DNA of 64,000 bases from Silurus meridionalis (lineage: Eukaryota; Chordata; Actinopteri; Siluriformes; Siluridae). Position numbers and translations under genes: made by a program. The stretch is taken from the NCBI RefSeq assembly GCF_014805685.1, contig NC_060886.1, forward strand, positions 27,234,152 to 27,298,151, given 5' to 3'. The number at the start of each line of letters is the position of its first letter. Positions within the stretch are counted from its first letter, which is position 1. Positions 47,032 to 58,676 of this stretch are shown here, piece after piece. Under the pieces are notes generated by a model, which searched no databases, was not told where the DNA came from, and saw only the letters and a list, made by a program, of their open reading frames with translations.

Positions 47032-47079
47032 GATGATCACCTGTTGCCTCTGGTGGAGAAAATCCACCCAGCTGAATAA
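46179..47079 (+). pseudogene. Unrecognised gene with VPAVEQSPAPPH repeats, exon pieces
   Basis: Candidate exons: 46179-46310 (KEHETERNHYTQVFTNKQ near the start, donor CAG|gtgaag), 46523-46918 (acceptor gttacag, donor gtaagt), and 47033-47079 (acceptor ctctgcag, ending at TAA 47077). The middle exon holds four exact 12-residue repeats VPAVEQSPAPPH (46660-46803), Pro- and Glu-rich and probably disordered, then KRLTIYMLKSADIEMQIQMA. The last intron is 114 bp and contains CA and CT tracts. The last two exons join in phase (ending LLPLVEKIHPAE), but the first does not join in phase with the second, so the locus may be incomplete. Product unknown. Confidence 0.5.
46928..47030. repeat. (CA)n and (CT)n microsatellites in the intron
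   Basis: CA at 46928-46978 and CT at 46997-47028. The CT run doubles as the polypyrimidine tract of the following acceptor. Confidence 0.95.
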
Positions 47080-47180
47080 CATGTCATGGATGCTGATTGG
47101 GAGTGAAAACAATTTTGAAATCCTTAACATGATTTCAGATCCTGATCTTCTCTGAGCCAAAGTGAGCAAACACACCTACA

Positions 47181-47182
<2 letters not shown>

Positions 47183-47238
<56 letters not shown>
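47183..47238. repeat. (CA)n microsatellite
   Basis: About 28 CA units downstream of the stop codon. Confidence 0.95.
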
Positions 47239-47239
<1 letters not shown>

Positions 47240-47464
47240 TATATTTAGGAATGATTTGTAATAAGTGGTTGTAGTAACGAGTGTATTATTATGTTAAATA
47301 ATATTATATTAAAATGATGATTTGGTTCTGGTCATGTGGAAACAAAACCCCACCCACCAATTCCTCATTTACATCTATTCATAATCACACACATCACTCC
47401 TCTATTCACTCTTTATATGCATGTGACACATGGGATAGAAGTGTATATGTGTGTTTGTGTGCAG

Positions 47465-47525
47465 GCGGATGAAATGAACATAATCCTAAAAAAACAGGAG
47501 AAGCAGGAGTCAAGTCGGTGAGTAT

Positions 47526-47579
<54 letters not shown>

Positions 47580-47640
47580 GATGTGTAGACTAAAACTCCT
47601 CTGCATTTTCTTTCAGGACAAAGAAATTGTTTCTTTGGCA
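47465..47640 (+). other. Two further exon-like segments
   Basis: 47465-47517 (between gtgtgcag and gtgagt, coding ADEMNIILKKQEKQESS) and from 47617 (after ctttcag, Lys/Glu-rich). They lie 3' of the stop at 47077, so they may be alternative last exons or pieces of another duplicated copy. Lys/Glu-rich coiled-coil style. Tentative. Confidence 0.35.
47526..47575. repeat. (CA)n microsatellite
   Basis: About 25 CA units right after the donor at 47518. Confidence 0.95.
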
Positions 47641-47676
47641 CAAAGAAAAAGAGAAAGAACAAGAAGAATTTTTTTT

Positions 47677-48369
<693 letters not shown>

Positions 48370-49648
48370 TTATAAATATATAAACCATTAAATAAAAAGT
48401 GTCAACGTCCAGCTGGTTCAGCATCTCCATCATGAATTCCACTAATGCTTCATCTGCTTTAGAGCCACGTTTCAGTACCGTTTCATTTTACTAATTCTTC
48501 AGGGCAGACCTCCGAGTAGATGTAAGGGGTAGAATCAAATCTGCCCCTCTCAAGTGATGTTATTGGAGTAAACATGAATAAGCCTCTACCTTTTCCCAAA
48601 TCAACCCCTCAATCCATTTTAAAAGGAAAGAACAGTATGTACAAATAAAATCCACCCTCCGATAAAATCTACAGCTTTAAACCCAGCTTGTAATCTCGCT
48701 GAACTTTGATTCACTTAAATCATAGTGCATTTGTATAATTTTTAATGTATTATTAACGCAGTTGCAGCTAAATGTAGAGCTGATATTAGATAAAAAGGAT
48801 TAGAGGTGATGTAGAGCTTTTGTATGTGTTTTTAGAAGAATACAGGCTCTGGTAAGGACTATTCCCAGCACCGTTTGGAAGCCAGAAGAGTAGTTCCGAG
48901 CCACTCTTTGCCACAAGACGTGAGTCCCATCTTGGATGCTTGCAGTGAGCAGAGTTGCGCAGTGGAAGCGTGCTGGGCCCATAACCCAAAGGTCGATGGA
49001 TCGAAACCATCCTCTGCTAAATATTACCTGTTTAATACCTCAGTCCCATTTCCAGAGTGGGGAATTGACTGGATTGATCCTACAAATTTCCTTTATATTG
49101 GTTGGACTATTCTGCAAGTTGAAATGATCAGAGCAACCAACAAAATTTCCCCACAGATGAAAATAAAGCTCTACAAGGAAATTGTGATCAAGTATTTCTC
49201 AATGCCAATCTGAACACATAATGCTATAGAGATATCAGAATTTTGTGTTCAACATCTTACTATATGCACATTTTCAGCCACCCTAAAGACAGTTAGGCCA
49301 AAGTAATTTTTATTCATACATTTAATAAATGCCACATAATTTTATATGAGCCCTCTTTCATTGGGAATAAGGTACGAATGTCGCATGTGATTAGCAGAGA
49401 GGTGGACATAGATTGAGATCACAGATAAGGACGAGTATCACTTCAGGGTGGAGAAAAGTAAAACCTATTTTAAAATCCTATTACTTCCAATATAAGCATG
49501 TGATGAGTACATGGGTAAAAGTACAAATGCTGGATTCCAATGACCTGCCTACTTTGTGCACCAAACAGAAAGATTGCCATTGGTTTCCTTTTGATGCAGG
49601 CAAGCACCAGTTGACTCATTGATGGATGTGCAAAGGTCATGGAAAACC
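48370..49648 (+). repeat. Tandem duplication unit 1 (1279 bp)
   Basis: Begins TATAAATATATAAACC and ends CATGGAAAACCT. It is repeated almost without change at 49649-50927, including non-coding parts. Contains initiator tRNA-Met. A one-base difference is seen near 49371 (AAGGTACG against AAGGGTACG). Confidence 0.95.
48948..49019 (+). tRNA. Initiator tRNA-Met (CAT), copy 1
   Basis: 72 bases: AGCAGAG/CTCTGCT acceptor with discriminator A, D arm TTGCGCAGTGGAAGCGT, anticodon arm TGGGCCCATAACCCA with the three G-C pairs typical of initiators, and T loop ATCGAAA in GATGG/CCATC. The A1-T72 pair is the eukaryotic initiator hallmark. Confidence 0.95.
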
Positions 49649-50927
49649 TTATAAATATATAAACCATTAAATAAAAAGTGTCAACGTCCAGCTGGTTCAG
49701 CATCTCCATCATGAATTCCACTAATGCTTCATCTGCTTTAGAGCCACGTTTCAGTACCGTTTCATTTTACTAATTCTTCAGGGCAGACCTCCGAGTAGAT
49801 GTAAGGGGTAGAATCAAATCTGCCCCTCTCAAGTGATGTTATTGGAGTAAACATGAATAAGCCTCTACCTTTTCCCAAATCAACCCCTCAATCCATTTTA
49901 AAAGGAAAGAACAGTATGTACAAATAAAATCCACCCTCCGATAAAATCTACAGCTTTAAACCCAGCTTGTAATCTCGCTGAACTTTGATTCACTTAAATC
50001 ATAGTGCATTTGTATAATTTTTAATGTATTATTAACGCAGTTGCAGCTAAATGTAGAGCTGATATTAGATAAAAAGGATTAGAGGTGATGTAGAGCTTTT
50101 GTATGTGTTTTTAGAAGAATACAGGCTCTGGTAAGGACTATTCCCAGCACCGTTTGGAAGCCAGAAGAGTAGTTCCGAGCCACTCTTTGCCACAAGACGT
50201 GAGTCCCATCTTGGATGCTTGCAGTGAGCAGAGTTGCGCAGTGGAAGCGTGCTGGGCCCATAACCCAAAGGTCGATGGATCGAAACCATCCTCTGCTAAA
50301 TATTACCTGTTTAATACCTCAGTCCCATTTCCAGAGTGGGGAATTGACTGGATTGATCCTACAAATTTCCTTTATATTGGTTGGACTATTCTGCAAGTTG
50401 AAATGATCAGAGCAACCAACAAAATTTCCCCACAGATGAAAATAAAGCTCTACAAGGAAATTGTGATCAAGTATTTCTCAATGCCAATCTGAACACATAA
50501 TGCTATAGAGATATCAGAATTTTGTGTTCAACATCTTACTATATGCACATTTTCAGCCACCCTAAAGACAGTTAGGCCAAAGTAATTTTTATTCATACAT
50601 TTAATAAATGCCACATAATTTTATATGAGCCCTCTTTCATTGGGAATAAGGGTACGAATGTCGCATGTGATTAGCAGAGAGGTGGACATAGATTGAGATC
50701 ACAGATAAGGACGAGTATCACTTCAGGGTGGAGAAAAGTAAAACCTATTTTAAAATCCTATTACTTCCAATATAAGCATGTGATGAGTACATGGGTAAAA
50801 AGTACAAATGCTGGATTCCAATGACCTGCCTACTTTGTGCACCAAACAGAAAGATTGCCATTGGTTTCCTTTTGATGCAGGCAAGCACCAGTTGACTCAT
50901 TGATGGATGTGCAAAGGTCATGGAAAA
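49649..50927 (+). repeat. Tandem duplication unit 2
   Basis: Second unit of the 1279-bp duplication. Its 3' flank (TCATAAACCTTCCGG) continues into the sequence before the L2 array. Confidence 0.95.
50227..50298 (+). tRNA. Initiator tRNA-Met (CAT), copy 2
   Basis: Identical to 48948-49019 over the whole gene. Confidence 0.95.
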
Positions 50928-51024
50928 CCTTTCATAAACCTTCCGGAAAAGGTAGGTATAGTTTGTGAATGGAAACTTACAGATCATTGGACAAGACACC
51001 TGTCATTCAAAATATACAGGAAGT

Positions 51025-52118
51025 ATGAAATCTTATTTTACAAGTAACCCTGTAGACATTGTAAAATCATTATAGCAGACATTCAACTACAAAGCTTCAC
51101 TCTTATTCATGAGAATGACTTAATTTCATTAATCTCCTCATCAAAATCATCAACCTGCATTCTCGATCCCTTGCCTACAAGTTTCTTTAAACAGATAGCT
51201 CCAGAGGTAATTGAACCTGTTTTAAAAATAATTAACTCTTCCATTAGCACTGGTTATGTACCTAAATCCTTCAAACTGGCAGTTATCCACCCCCTTATTA
51301 AGAAACCTGACCTTGACCCATGTCAGTTGTCCAACTACAGACCGATATCAAATCTCCCCTTTATATCCAAAATTCTAGAAAAGGTTGTAGCACAGCAGTT
51401 ATGCTCACACCTACTTATGAATAACATTTTTGAAATGTATCAGTCAGGATTTCGGCCTCATCATAGCACAGAGATGGCGCTAGTTAAGGTGGTAAATGAC
51501 CTGTTATTGGCCTCTGATCAGGGTTTTGTCTCTTTACTTGTTTTGCTCGACCTTAGTGCAGCTTTTGACACCATTGATCACACTATACTGCTTGCTATAC
51601 TTGAGAACGTTGTTGGAATAAAGGGAACAGCTCTCTCTTGGCTCAGGTCTTATTTGACTGATCGCTATCAGTTTGTGGATGTAAATGGTGAGTTCTCCAC
51701 ACTCTTTGAGGTCAGGTTTGGTGTTCCTCAAGGATCTGTCTTAGGCCCTCTGCTTTTCTCTTTATATATGCTGCCTCTTGGTGAAATCATTCATAAACAT
51801 GGGATTCGCTTCCATTGCTATGCTGATGACACACAGCTGTATATTTCAGCAAAGCCAAATGAGCGAGATCAGCTTAACAATGTTGAGAAGTGTGTAAAGG
51901 ACATTAGACAGTGGATGCTTAATAACTTTCTTCTGCTCAACTCAGATAAGACGGAAGTACTTTTACTGGGACCACATGCAGCTAGAAGTAAACTTTCCGA
52001 TTACATAGCATCTCTGGATGGTGTTTCTGTTTCAGCGTGTACGCTGTCAAAGACCTTGTTGTGATTATTGACCCGAGTCTTTCCTTTGAGTCTCACGTGA
52101 ATAATATTACCAGGATCG
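51025..52118 (+). mobile_element. L2 LINE reverse transcriptase, copy 1
   Basis: 5'-truncated L2 sequence ending abruptly at GATCGCCTTCTTTCA, where it meets a second copy of 50630-51020. 51171-52064 is a 297-codon frame with the RT domain: [47 protein letters not shown] (first catalytic D), [17 protein letters not shown], and [11 protein letters not shown] (YADD). It is the longest intact RT domain in the window. The frame breaks near 52040 by a one-base loss (ACGCTGTC against ACGGCTGTC in copies 2 and 3). Confidence 0.93.
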
Positions 52119-53847
52119 CCTTCTTTCATTGGGAATAAGGGTACGAATGTCGCATGTGATTAGCAGAGAGGTGGACATAGATTGAGATCACAGATAAGGA
52201 CGAGTATCACTTCAGGGTGGAGAAAAGTAAAACCTATTTTAAAATCCTATTACTTCCAATATAAGCATGTGATGAGTACATGGGTAAAAAGTACAAATGC
52301 TGGATTCCAATGACCTGCCTACTTTGTGCACCAAACAGAAAGATTGCCATTGGTTTCCTTTTGATGCAGGCAAGCACCAGTTGACTCATTGATGGATGTG
52401 CAAAGGTCATGGAAAACCTTTCATAAACCTTCCGGAAAAGGTAGGTATAGTTTGTGAATGGAAACTTACAGATCATTGGACAAGACACCTGTCATTCAAA
52501 ATATACAGGAAGTATGAAATCTTATTTTACAAGTAACCCTGTAGACATTGTAAAATCATTATAGCAGACATTCAACTACAAAGCTTCACTCTTATTCATG
52601 AGAATGACTTAATTTCATTAATCTCCTCATCAAAATCATCAACCTGCATTCTCGATCCCTTGCCTACAAGTTTCTTTAAACAGATAGCTCCAGAGGTAAT
52701 TGAACCTGTTTTAAAAATAATTAACTCTTCCATTAGCACTGGTTATGTACCAAAATCCTTTAAACTGGCAGTTATCCACCCCCTTATTAAGAAACCTGAC
52801 CTTGACCCATGTCAGTTGTCCAACTACAGACCAATATCAAATCTCCCCTTTATATCCAAAATTCTAGAAAAGGTTGTAGCACAGCAGTTATGCTCACACC
52901 TACTTATGAATAACATTTTGAAATGTATCAGTCAGGATTTCGCCTCATCATAGCACAGAGATGGCGCTAGTTAAGGTGGTAAATGACCTGTTATTGGCCT
53001 CTGATCAGGGTTTTGTCTCCTTACTTGTTTTGCTCGACCTTAGTGCAGCTTTATAGCACACTATACTGCTTGCTAAACTTGAGAACGTTGTTGGAATAAA
53101 GGAACAGCTCTCTCTTGGCTCAGGTCTTATTTGACTGATCGCTATCAGTTTGTGGATGTAAATGGTGAGTTCTCCACACTCTATGAGGTAAAGTTTGGTG
53201 TTCCTCAAGGATCTGTCTTAGGCCCACTGCTTTTCTCTTTATATATGCTGCCTCTTGGTGAAATCATTCATAAACATGGGATTCGCTTCCATTGCTATGC
53301 TGATGACACACAGCTGTATATTTCAGCAAAGCCAAATGAGCGAGATCAGCTTAACAATGTTGAGAAGTGTGTAAAGGACATTAGACAGTGGATGCTTAAT
53401 AACTTTCTTCTGCTCAACTCAGATAAGACGGAAGTACTTTTACTGGGACCACATGCAGCTAGAAGTAAACTTTCCGATTACATAGCATCTCTGGATGGTG
53501 TTTCTGTTTCAGCGTGTACGGCTGTCAAAGACCTTGTTGTGATTATTGACCCGAGTCTTTCCTTTGAGTCTCACGTGAATAATATTACCAGGATCGCCTT
53601 CTTTCACCTTAGAAATATTGCTAAAATTAGAAATATGATGTCGTTACAGGATGCAGAAAAACTAGTTTATGCTTTTGTTACTTCTAGATTAGACTACTGT
53701 AACGCTTTACTGTCTGGGTGTGCGAGTAAGTGCATAAATAAGCTTCAGTTAGTCCAGAATGCAGCAGCAAGAGTCCTCACTAGATCTAGAAAATATGACC
53801 ACATCACCCCTGTTTTAATCAATCTACACAGGCTCCCAATCAAATCT
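52119..53847 (+). mobile_element. L2 RT copy 2 with duplicated upstream flank
   Basis: 52119-52510 repeats 50630-51020 and is followed by a second L2 RT (52660-52953 and 53131-53847). A deletion near 53052 removes the catalytic AFDTIDH segment (GTGCAGCTTTATAGCACAC), and frames shift at about 52920 and 53100. The later part (YADD, thumb, [14 protein letters not shown]-terminal region) is open from 53131. Confidence 0.93.
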
Positions 53848-55482
53848 GTTTTAAAAATAATTAACTCTTCCATTAGCACTGGTTATGTACCAAAATCCTT
53901 CAAACTGGCAGTTATCCACCCCCTTATTAAGAAACCTGACCTTGACCCATGTCAGTTGTCCAACTACAGACCGATATCAAATCTCCCTTTATATCCAAAA
54001 TTTTAGAAAAGGTTGTAGCACAGCAGTTATGCTCACACCTACTTATGAATAACATTTTGAAATGTATCAGTCAGGATTTCGCCTCATCATAGCACAGAGA
54101 TGGCGCTAGTTAAGGTGGTAAATGACCTGTTATTGGCCTCTGATCAGGGTTTTGTCTCCTTACTTGTTTTGCTCGACCTTAGTGCAGCTTTTGACACCAT
54201 TGATCACACTATACTGCTTGCTAGACTTGAGAACGTTGTTGGAATAAAGGGAACAGCTCTCTTGGCTCAGGTCTTATTTGACTGATCGCTATCAGTTTGT
54301 GGATGTAAATGGTGAGTTCTCCACACTCTATGAGGTAAAGTTTGGTGTTCCTCAAGGATCTGTCTTAGGCCCACTGCTTTTCTCTTTATATATGCTGCCT
54401 CTTGGTGAAATCATTCATAAACATGGGATTCGCTTCCATTGCTATGCTGATGACACACAGCTGTATATTTCAGCAAAGCCAGATGAGAGATCAGCTTAAC
54501 AATGTTGAGAAGTGTGTAAAGGACATTAGACAGTGGATGCTTAATAACTTTCTTCTGCTCAACTCAGATAAGACGGAAGTACTTTTACTAGGACCACATG
54601 CAGCTAGAAGTAAACTTTCCGATTACATAGCATCTCTGGATGGTGTTTCTGTTTCAGCGTGTACGGCTGTCAAAGACCTTGTTGTGATTATTGACCCGAG
54701 TCTTTCCTTTGAGTCTCACGTGAATAATATTACCAGGATCGCCTTCTTTCACCTTAGAAATATTGCTAAAATTAGAAATATGATGTCGTTACAGGATGCA
54801 GAAAAACTAGTTTATGCTTTTGTTACTTCTAGATTAGACTACTGTAACGCTTTACTGTCTGGGTGTGCGAGTAAGTGCATAAATAAGCTTCAGTTAGTCC
54901 AGAATGCAGCAGCAAGAGTCCTCACTAGATCTAGAAAATATGACCACATCACCCCTGTTTTAATCAATCTACACAGGCTCCCAATCAAATCTCGCATTGA
55001 TTATAAAATATTACTACTGATGTATAAAGCACTAAACGGTCTCGCACCACAGTATCTGAGTGAACTTCTGTACCAGTATGATCCTCCACGCCTACTTAGA
55101 TCAAAAGGTGCTGGCTATCTGTTGGTTTCTCAAATAATGAAGACTACAGCAGGGGGCAGATCTTTCTCTTATAAAGCCCCACAGTTATGGAACAGCCTTC
55201 CAACCAGTGTTCAGGACTCGGACACAGTATATAGAGTGTTTGGTGAACTGGTATATTTGTATGCTGTCGTCCCCTCACATTCACACATTCACTCGGGTTT
55301 GTTGACGGTGGTGTGGTGGGTCGTCTCTTATCCCAGAGATCCCTCGTGTCTGTGTTACCTTCTGGTTCTCCCTTTTAGTTATGCTGCCATAGCGAGTCTT
55401 GCCGGAGTCCAAACTGCACAGTGATATTAACTTTCATACACCAATAGGGACACTTAATAATCCATATCCTTCTCTTTCCATC

Positions 55483-55535
<53 letters not shown>

Positions 55536-55980
55536 CGAGTTAAACATGCTCCTGAGGCTCCAGTGGCCCCTCTCCCCTCCATGGATCTTCACACTTCTGT
55601 GCAGCTTGGGACGGTCTCTCATCAACACCTTGGGTGGTTCCATGTAATTCCGGAGTAGAACGGGTGCTTTGAGGACGGATCGGACTGTAGTTGGTGTCGG
55701 CGGTCTGCTGCACTGACTTGGGAGTGCAGTCTGCTTCTGATCATCATCACTGTACCCCACAGCATTGTATATCTGATTTAAATGGACATTTGGTGCAACC
55801 CAGATGAGGATGGGTTCCCTCTTGAGTCTGGTTCCTCTCAAGGTTTCTTCCTTATGCCATCTCGGGAAGTTTTTCCTTGCCACAGTTGCTCATCAGGGAC
55901 AAACATACTTACAAGGAACATATTTACGTTTAATCACCACATTATCTGTTAAAAGCATGTCATTGTTAAAAGCGCTATAC
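53848..55980 (+). mobile_element. L2 RT copy 3 and LINE 3' end
   Basis: Joined at GCTCCCAATCAAATCTGTTT, where copy 2's downstream part jumps back to the RT start. Pieces: 53848-54006, 54100-54285 ([19 protein letters not shown]), 54278-54499 ([15 protein letters not shown]), 54402-55424 (thumb to C-terminus, AGGRSFSYKAPQLWNSLPTS). The 3' region includes a CT tract (55487-55532) and the sequence shared with 2886-3462. It is split from its tail at 57298 by the composite hAT. Confidence 0.93.
55487..55532. repeat. (CT)n tract of L2 3' region
   Basis: About 23 CT units, matching the GA tract at 3371 in the inverted L2 copy. Confidence 0.95.
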
Positions 55981-56196
55981 CAGGGGTGGCCAACCCGCGG
56001 CTCGCGAGCCGCATGCGGCTCTTTGGCTGGTTTCATGCGGCTCTTACGTTCATATCGATTTTTGTGTGTTTGAATTTTAATGTGCGTGTTCGCTTTGCTT
56101 GAGTTCAATACGGTATTTTTAAGACTTGAATGAGCTTGCCCCTACTGGGAAACTTTGCGGTATATCAGACCTTGGCATGAGGCCAATCATAAATTA

Positions 56197-56633
56197 CAGG
56201 GATGCACTGAGAATTTTCGGAAATACCTAAATCACCGAAACAACACGGCAGAAACACAATTGTAATGACGCAATAAAAAAGCGCAGCAGCACACGGTTAT
56301 CTGGATAAGAGAAACATGTCTGCGGTGTGCGGATAGCGATTTGCAAAACATGCAATGCTGAAATTTCAAGAGGGGATGTATCTGCAAAGAGTTTCTCCAA
56401 GTCGGGTTTAATTTATCACCTGAAATCCAAACATCCCGATTTCCATTCTAAATATGAGAAGAATGCGGCGCAGAAAAGTAAAGTCAATCCGAGCATGCGC
56501 ACTCCGTCTGTAGCGGACGTTTTTGAAAAGGCAGGAAAGTTTTCCAGTGATGGTGCCAAGGCAAAAGGTATAAGACAAAAAATTATGGATTTCAATGCCA
56601 TTTGAATTGAATTTTCATTTCGGTGCATCCCTA
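56197..56633 (+). mobile_element. Inner hAT-like element, copy B
   Basis: CAGGGATGCACTGAG at left and TCGGTGCATCCCTA at right. Same position in the host element as in copy A, so it was already nested before the composite moved. Confidence 0.8.
56327..56605 (+). pseudogene. BED zinc-finger frame of hAT origin
   Basis: A 93-codon frame reading CKTCNAEISRGDVSAKSFS then SGLIYHLKSKHPDFH: a C-x2-C ... H-x4-H BED finger that in hAT transposases binds terminal DNA. It is followed by a linker (NPSMRTPSVADVFEKAGKF) and a stop at the inner element end. The first codon is GTG; an upstream ATG at 56315 is in another frame, so translation is doubtful. There is no catalytic domain. It could be a relic or a DNA-binding-only product. 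Confidence 0.65.
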
Positions 56634-56760
56634 AAATATTATCGTTGGTGTGGCCCTCTGACACAATTCAGGTTTCTCATGTGGCCCCTTGTAAAAATTA
56701 ATTGCCCACCCCTGCGGTATATTCATCTCACGCACATGCGCATTTGATGAAAATACCGTA

Positions 56761-56943
56761 TTGAACTCAAGCGAAGTGAACACGCACATAAAAAAAACAC
56801 ACACAAAGTCTGTGTTTTCTACCCTGAAACACGTGAAATCAAAGCATCGATCTGTTCTGACTGACACACACGTGAAAGAATTGCTTCGAGTGGCAGATTT
56901 GAAGGGGATTGTTCAAGGCAAGCAATGCCAAAAGTCCCACTAA
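56761..56943 (+). pseudogene. hAT (Charlie-like) transposase C-terminal fragment
   Basis: The segment STLKHVKSKHRSVLTDTHV followed by KELLRVA resembles the C-terminal dimerisation end of Charlie-type hAT transposases. Only this piece is left and it is deleted from copy A. It supports assignment of the outer element to hAT. Confidence 0.6.
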
Positions 56944-57139
56944 GTAACATGCACAGTAAAAGAAAAACGCTATTGTAAATTATTATATATTTTTTGGTGG
57001 ATTTGGTTAAACAGAGTTTGTGTGTGAGACAGTGCAGTGTTCATTGTTGAAAATGACTGGCCTGTGGTCTTAGAACTGTAGGAGTCAATTTCTGTCATTA
57101 TGTTGGTGTGTGACATTTACAATAAATCTGGCTGAGCAG

Positions 57140-57191
<52 letters not shown>

Positions 57192-57297
57192 GGAAGGAAT
57201 GGGTGATGTTCATGTGTGCCCATGTGTATGATGTGGCTCTTTGCGGTAACACAGTCAAAAATGTGGCTCTCGGTCTCTGACTGGTTGGCCACCCCTG

Positions 57298-57336
57298 CGC
57301 TATACAAATAAAAATGAATTAAATTAAATTGAATTA
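57298..57336 (+). mobile_element. L2 LINE 3' tail
   Basis: Resumes with CGCTATACAAATAAAAATG and an (AATTAA)n-like tail, the counterpart of the tail at 2886-2912. Confidence 0.85.
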
Positions 57337-57954
57337 TAAGTTTGTTTCTTGTACATATGTGAAGTTCTCCATTTACTTTAAACTTTTTTTTATTATTTCG
57401 ATTAGTGCACATTTAAATATAAGAAAATAACAGAAGTAAACCTTGGTAAGCAAGGAGAAACTGGAATTAATTCAAATCTACTTTGGGAAAGACATTCATA
57501 TGCAGTGACGACTTTCTTGTTAATTATATACTTCTGATGGGAAAATATTATATACAAAATCTAAATACTTAAAAGTGAAACCGTTTTTTTTTTTTTTTGC
57601 ATTTAATAATGAGTTAATTTCTTTCACAAAAGCCCTAAAAGTGATTAAAAAGAAAAATACAATGAATCTTTTGTCCTTTATAGAAAAATATGATTTACAG
57701 AATAAACCATAGCCCTGTTAATTTTACATTTTTTAACTTTAATTTTATTAATATTATTATTATTATTATTATTATAAATTGTATTTATTTATGTATTTTT
57801 TCCCTCTTTCCTGTAAATATATGTGTATATATTTGTATTTTCATGCACCTGTTCTCTGTATTGTAATGTAAATTGTACTTGTTATTGCCATGTTGTTTGT
57901 ATATGGTTAACTGCTTATTAAAAACATAAATAAATAAAGAAAAAGAAAAAAAAA
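57337..57954. other. AT-rich spacer
   Basis: T-runs and an ATT tract at 57749-57776. No feature supported. Confidence 0.55.
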
Positions 57955-58035
57955 ATCCTGTATATTTTGAATGACAGGTGTCTCGTCCAATGATTGGTAA
58001 GTTTCCATTCACAAACTATACCTACCTTTTCCAGT
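57955..58035 (-). repeat. Inverted copy of 50935-51015
   Basis: Reverse complement of the L2-array flank (GAATGACAGGTGTC and CAAACTATACCTACC), also present at 52424-52509. It closes the L2 array with an inverted repeat about 7 kb from its partner. Confidence 0.85.
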
Positions 58036-58340
58036 TTGTCTGACCTGTTGTGTTTTCGAATTTGTTAATTTGTTTTTGGATTTGTTACTTTGGTTTTGCA
58101 TTTGTTATTTTGTTTTCAGATTTGTTAATGTTTTGCACTTCTCGGCCACCGTAGTAGAGAAAGAGAAGCAGTGGAAAGGAATTAGTGTAGCTGCTGATCA
58201 TAATATTAACAAGCACAAGTTGATAATGTGCATTTGATCACATATACTGGTGCAGAAGTTTATTATATGTGATGTGTGTTATGTGTAGGACTCGCTAAAC
58301 ATATACTACTGTTGAGCTAGTAGTTACAGTACATCCTTCT
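58036..58340. other. Short T-rich tandem region and spacer
   Basis: 58036-58130 repeats GATTTGTTA(A/C)TTTG-like units four or five times. The rest is unassigned. Confidence 0.5.
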
Positions 58341-58650
58341 AAATGCAAGTTGAAATGCTGGAGCTTCTGTATACTGTTTTTTTGGCCGATGAGCAAAATC
58401 TCTGTCTTATCAGAATTTAACAATAGAAAGATATTCATCATCTTCTAATTCTTTAACACATTCAGTTAACCTCAATTGAGATGTTTCGTCTAGTTTTGAT
58501 GAGATATATAGTTGGGTATCATCGGCATAACAGTGGAAGCTAATCCCATGCCTTCTAATAACATTTCCCAATCGAAGCATGTATATTGTGAAAAGCATGG
58601 GTCCTAGAACTGAACCTTGTGGCACCCCATATTTTACTTGGATTAACCTG
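58341..58650 (-). mobile_element. L2 LINE reverse transcriptase, 3' piece
   Basis: Minus-strand [15 protein letters not shown] and [12 protein letters not shown] in one 71-codon frame (58410-58625). The 5' continuation lies beyond the inserted LINE at 62266. Confidence 0.85.
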
Positions 58651-58651
58651 G

Positions 58652-58676
58652 ATATTTATCTATTTATCTATCTATC
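58652..58676. repeat. (TATC)n short tract
   Basis: TATC/TTTATC repeats at the junction of L2 and the inserted LINE. Confidence 0.7.

Larger units (their letters stand above)
55981..57297. mobile_element. Composite hAT element, copy B (1317 bp)
   Basis: CAGGGGTGGCCAACC/GGTTGGCCACCCCTG ends with a perfect 8-bp duplication CGCTATAC (55973-55980, 57298-57305). The target is the L2 3' end. It contains the inner element 56197-56633 and about 270 bp at 56725-56995 that copy A lacks. TG tract near 57141-57187. Confidence 0.97.

Noticed and set aside
48786..50492. Conserved paired frames around the initiator tRNAs as protein genes
   Set aside because: Identity comes from the recent 1279-bp duplication and covers non-coding sequence equally; the frames overlap the tRNA on both strands.
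51534..51731. Antisense frames within the L2 RT copies
   Set aside because: They are complements of the RT coding sequence and change between copies.
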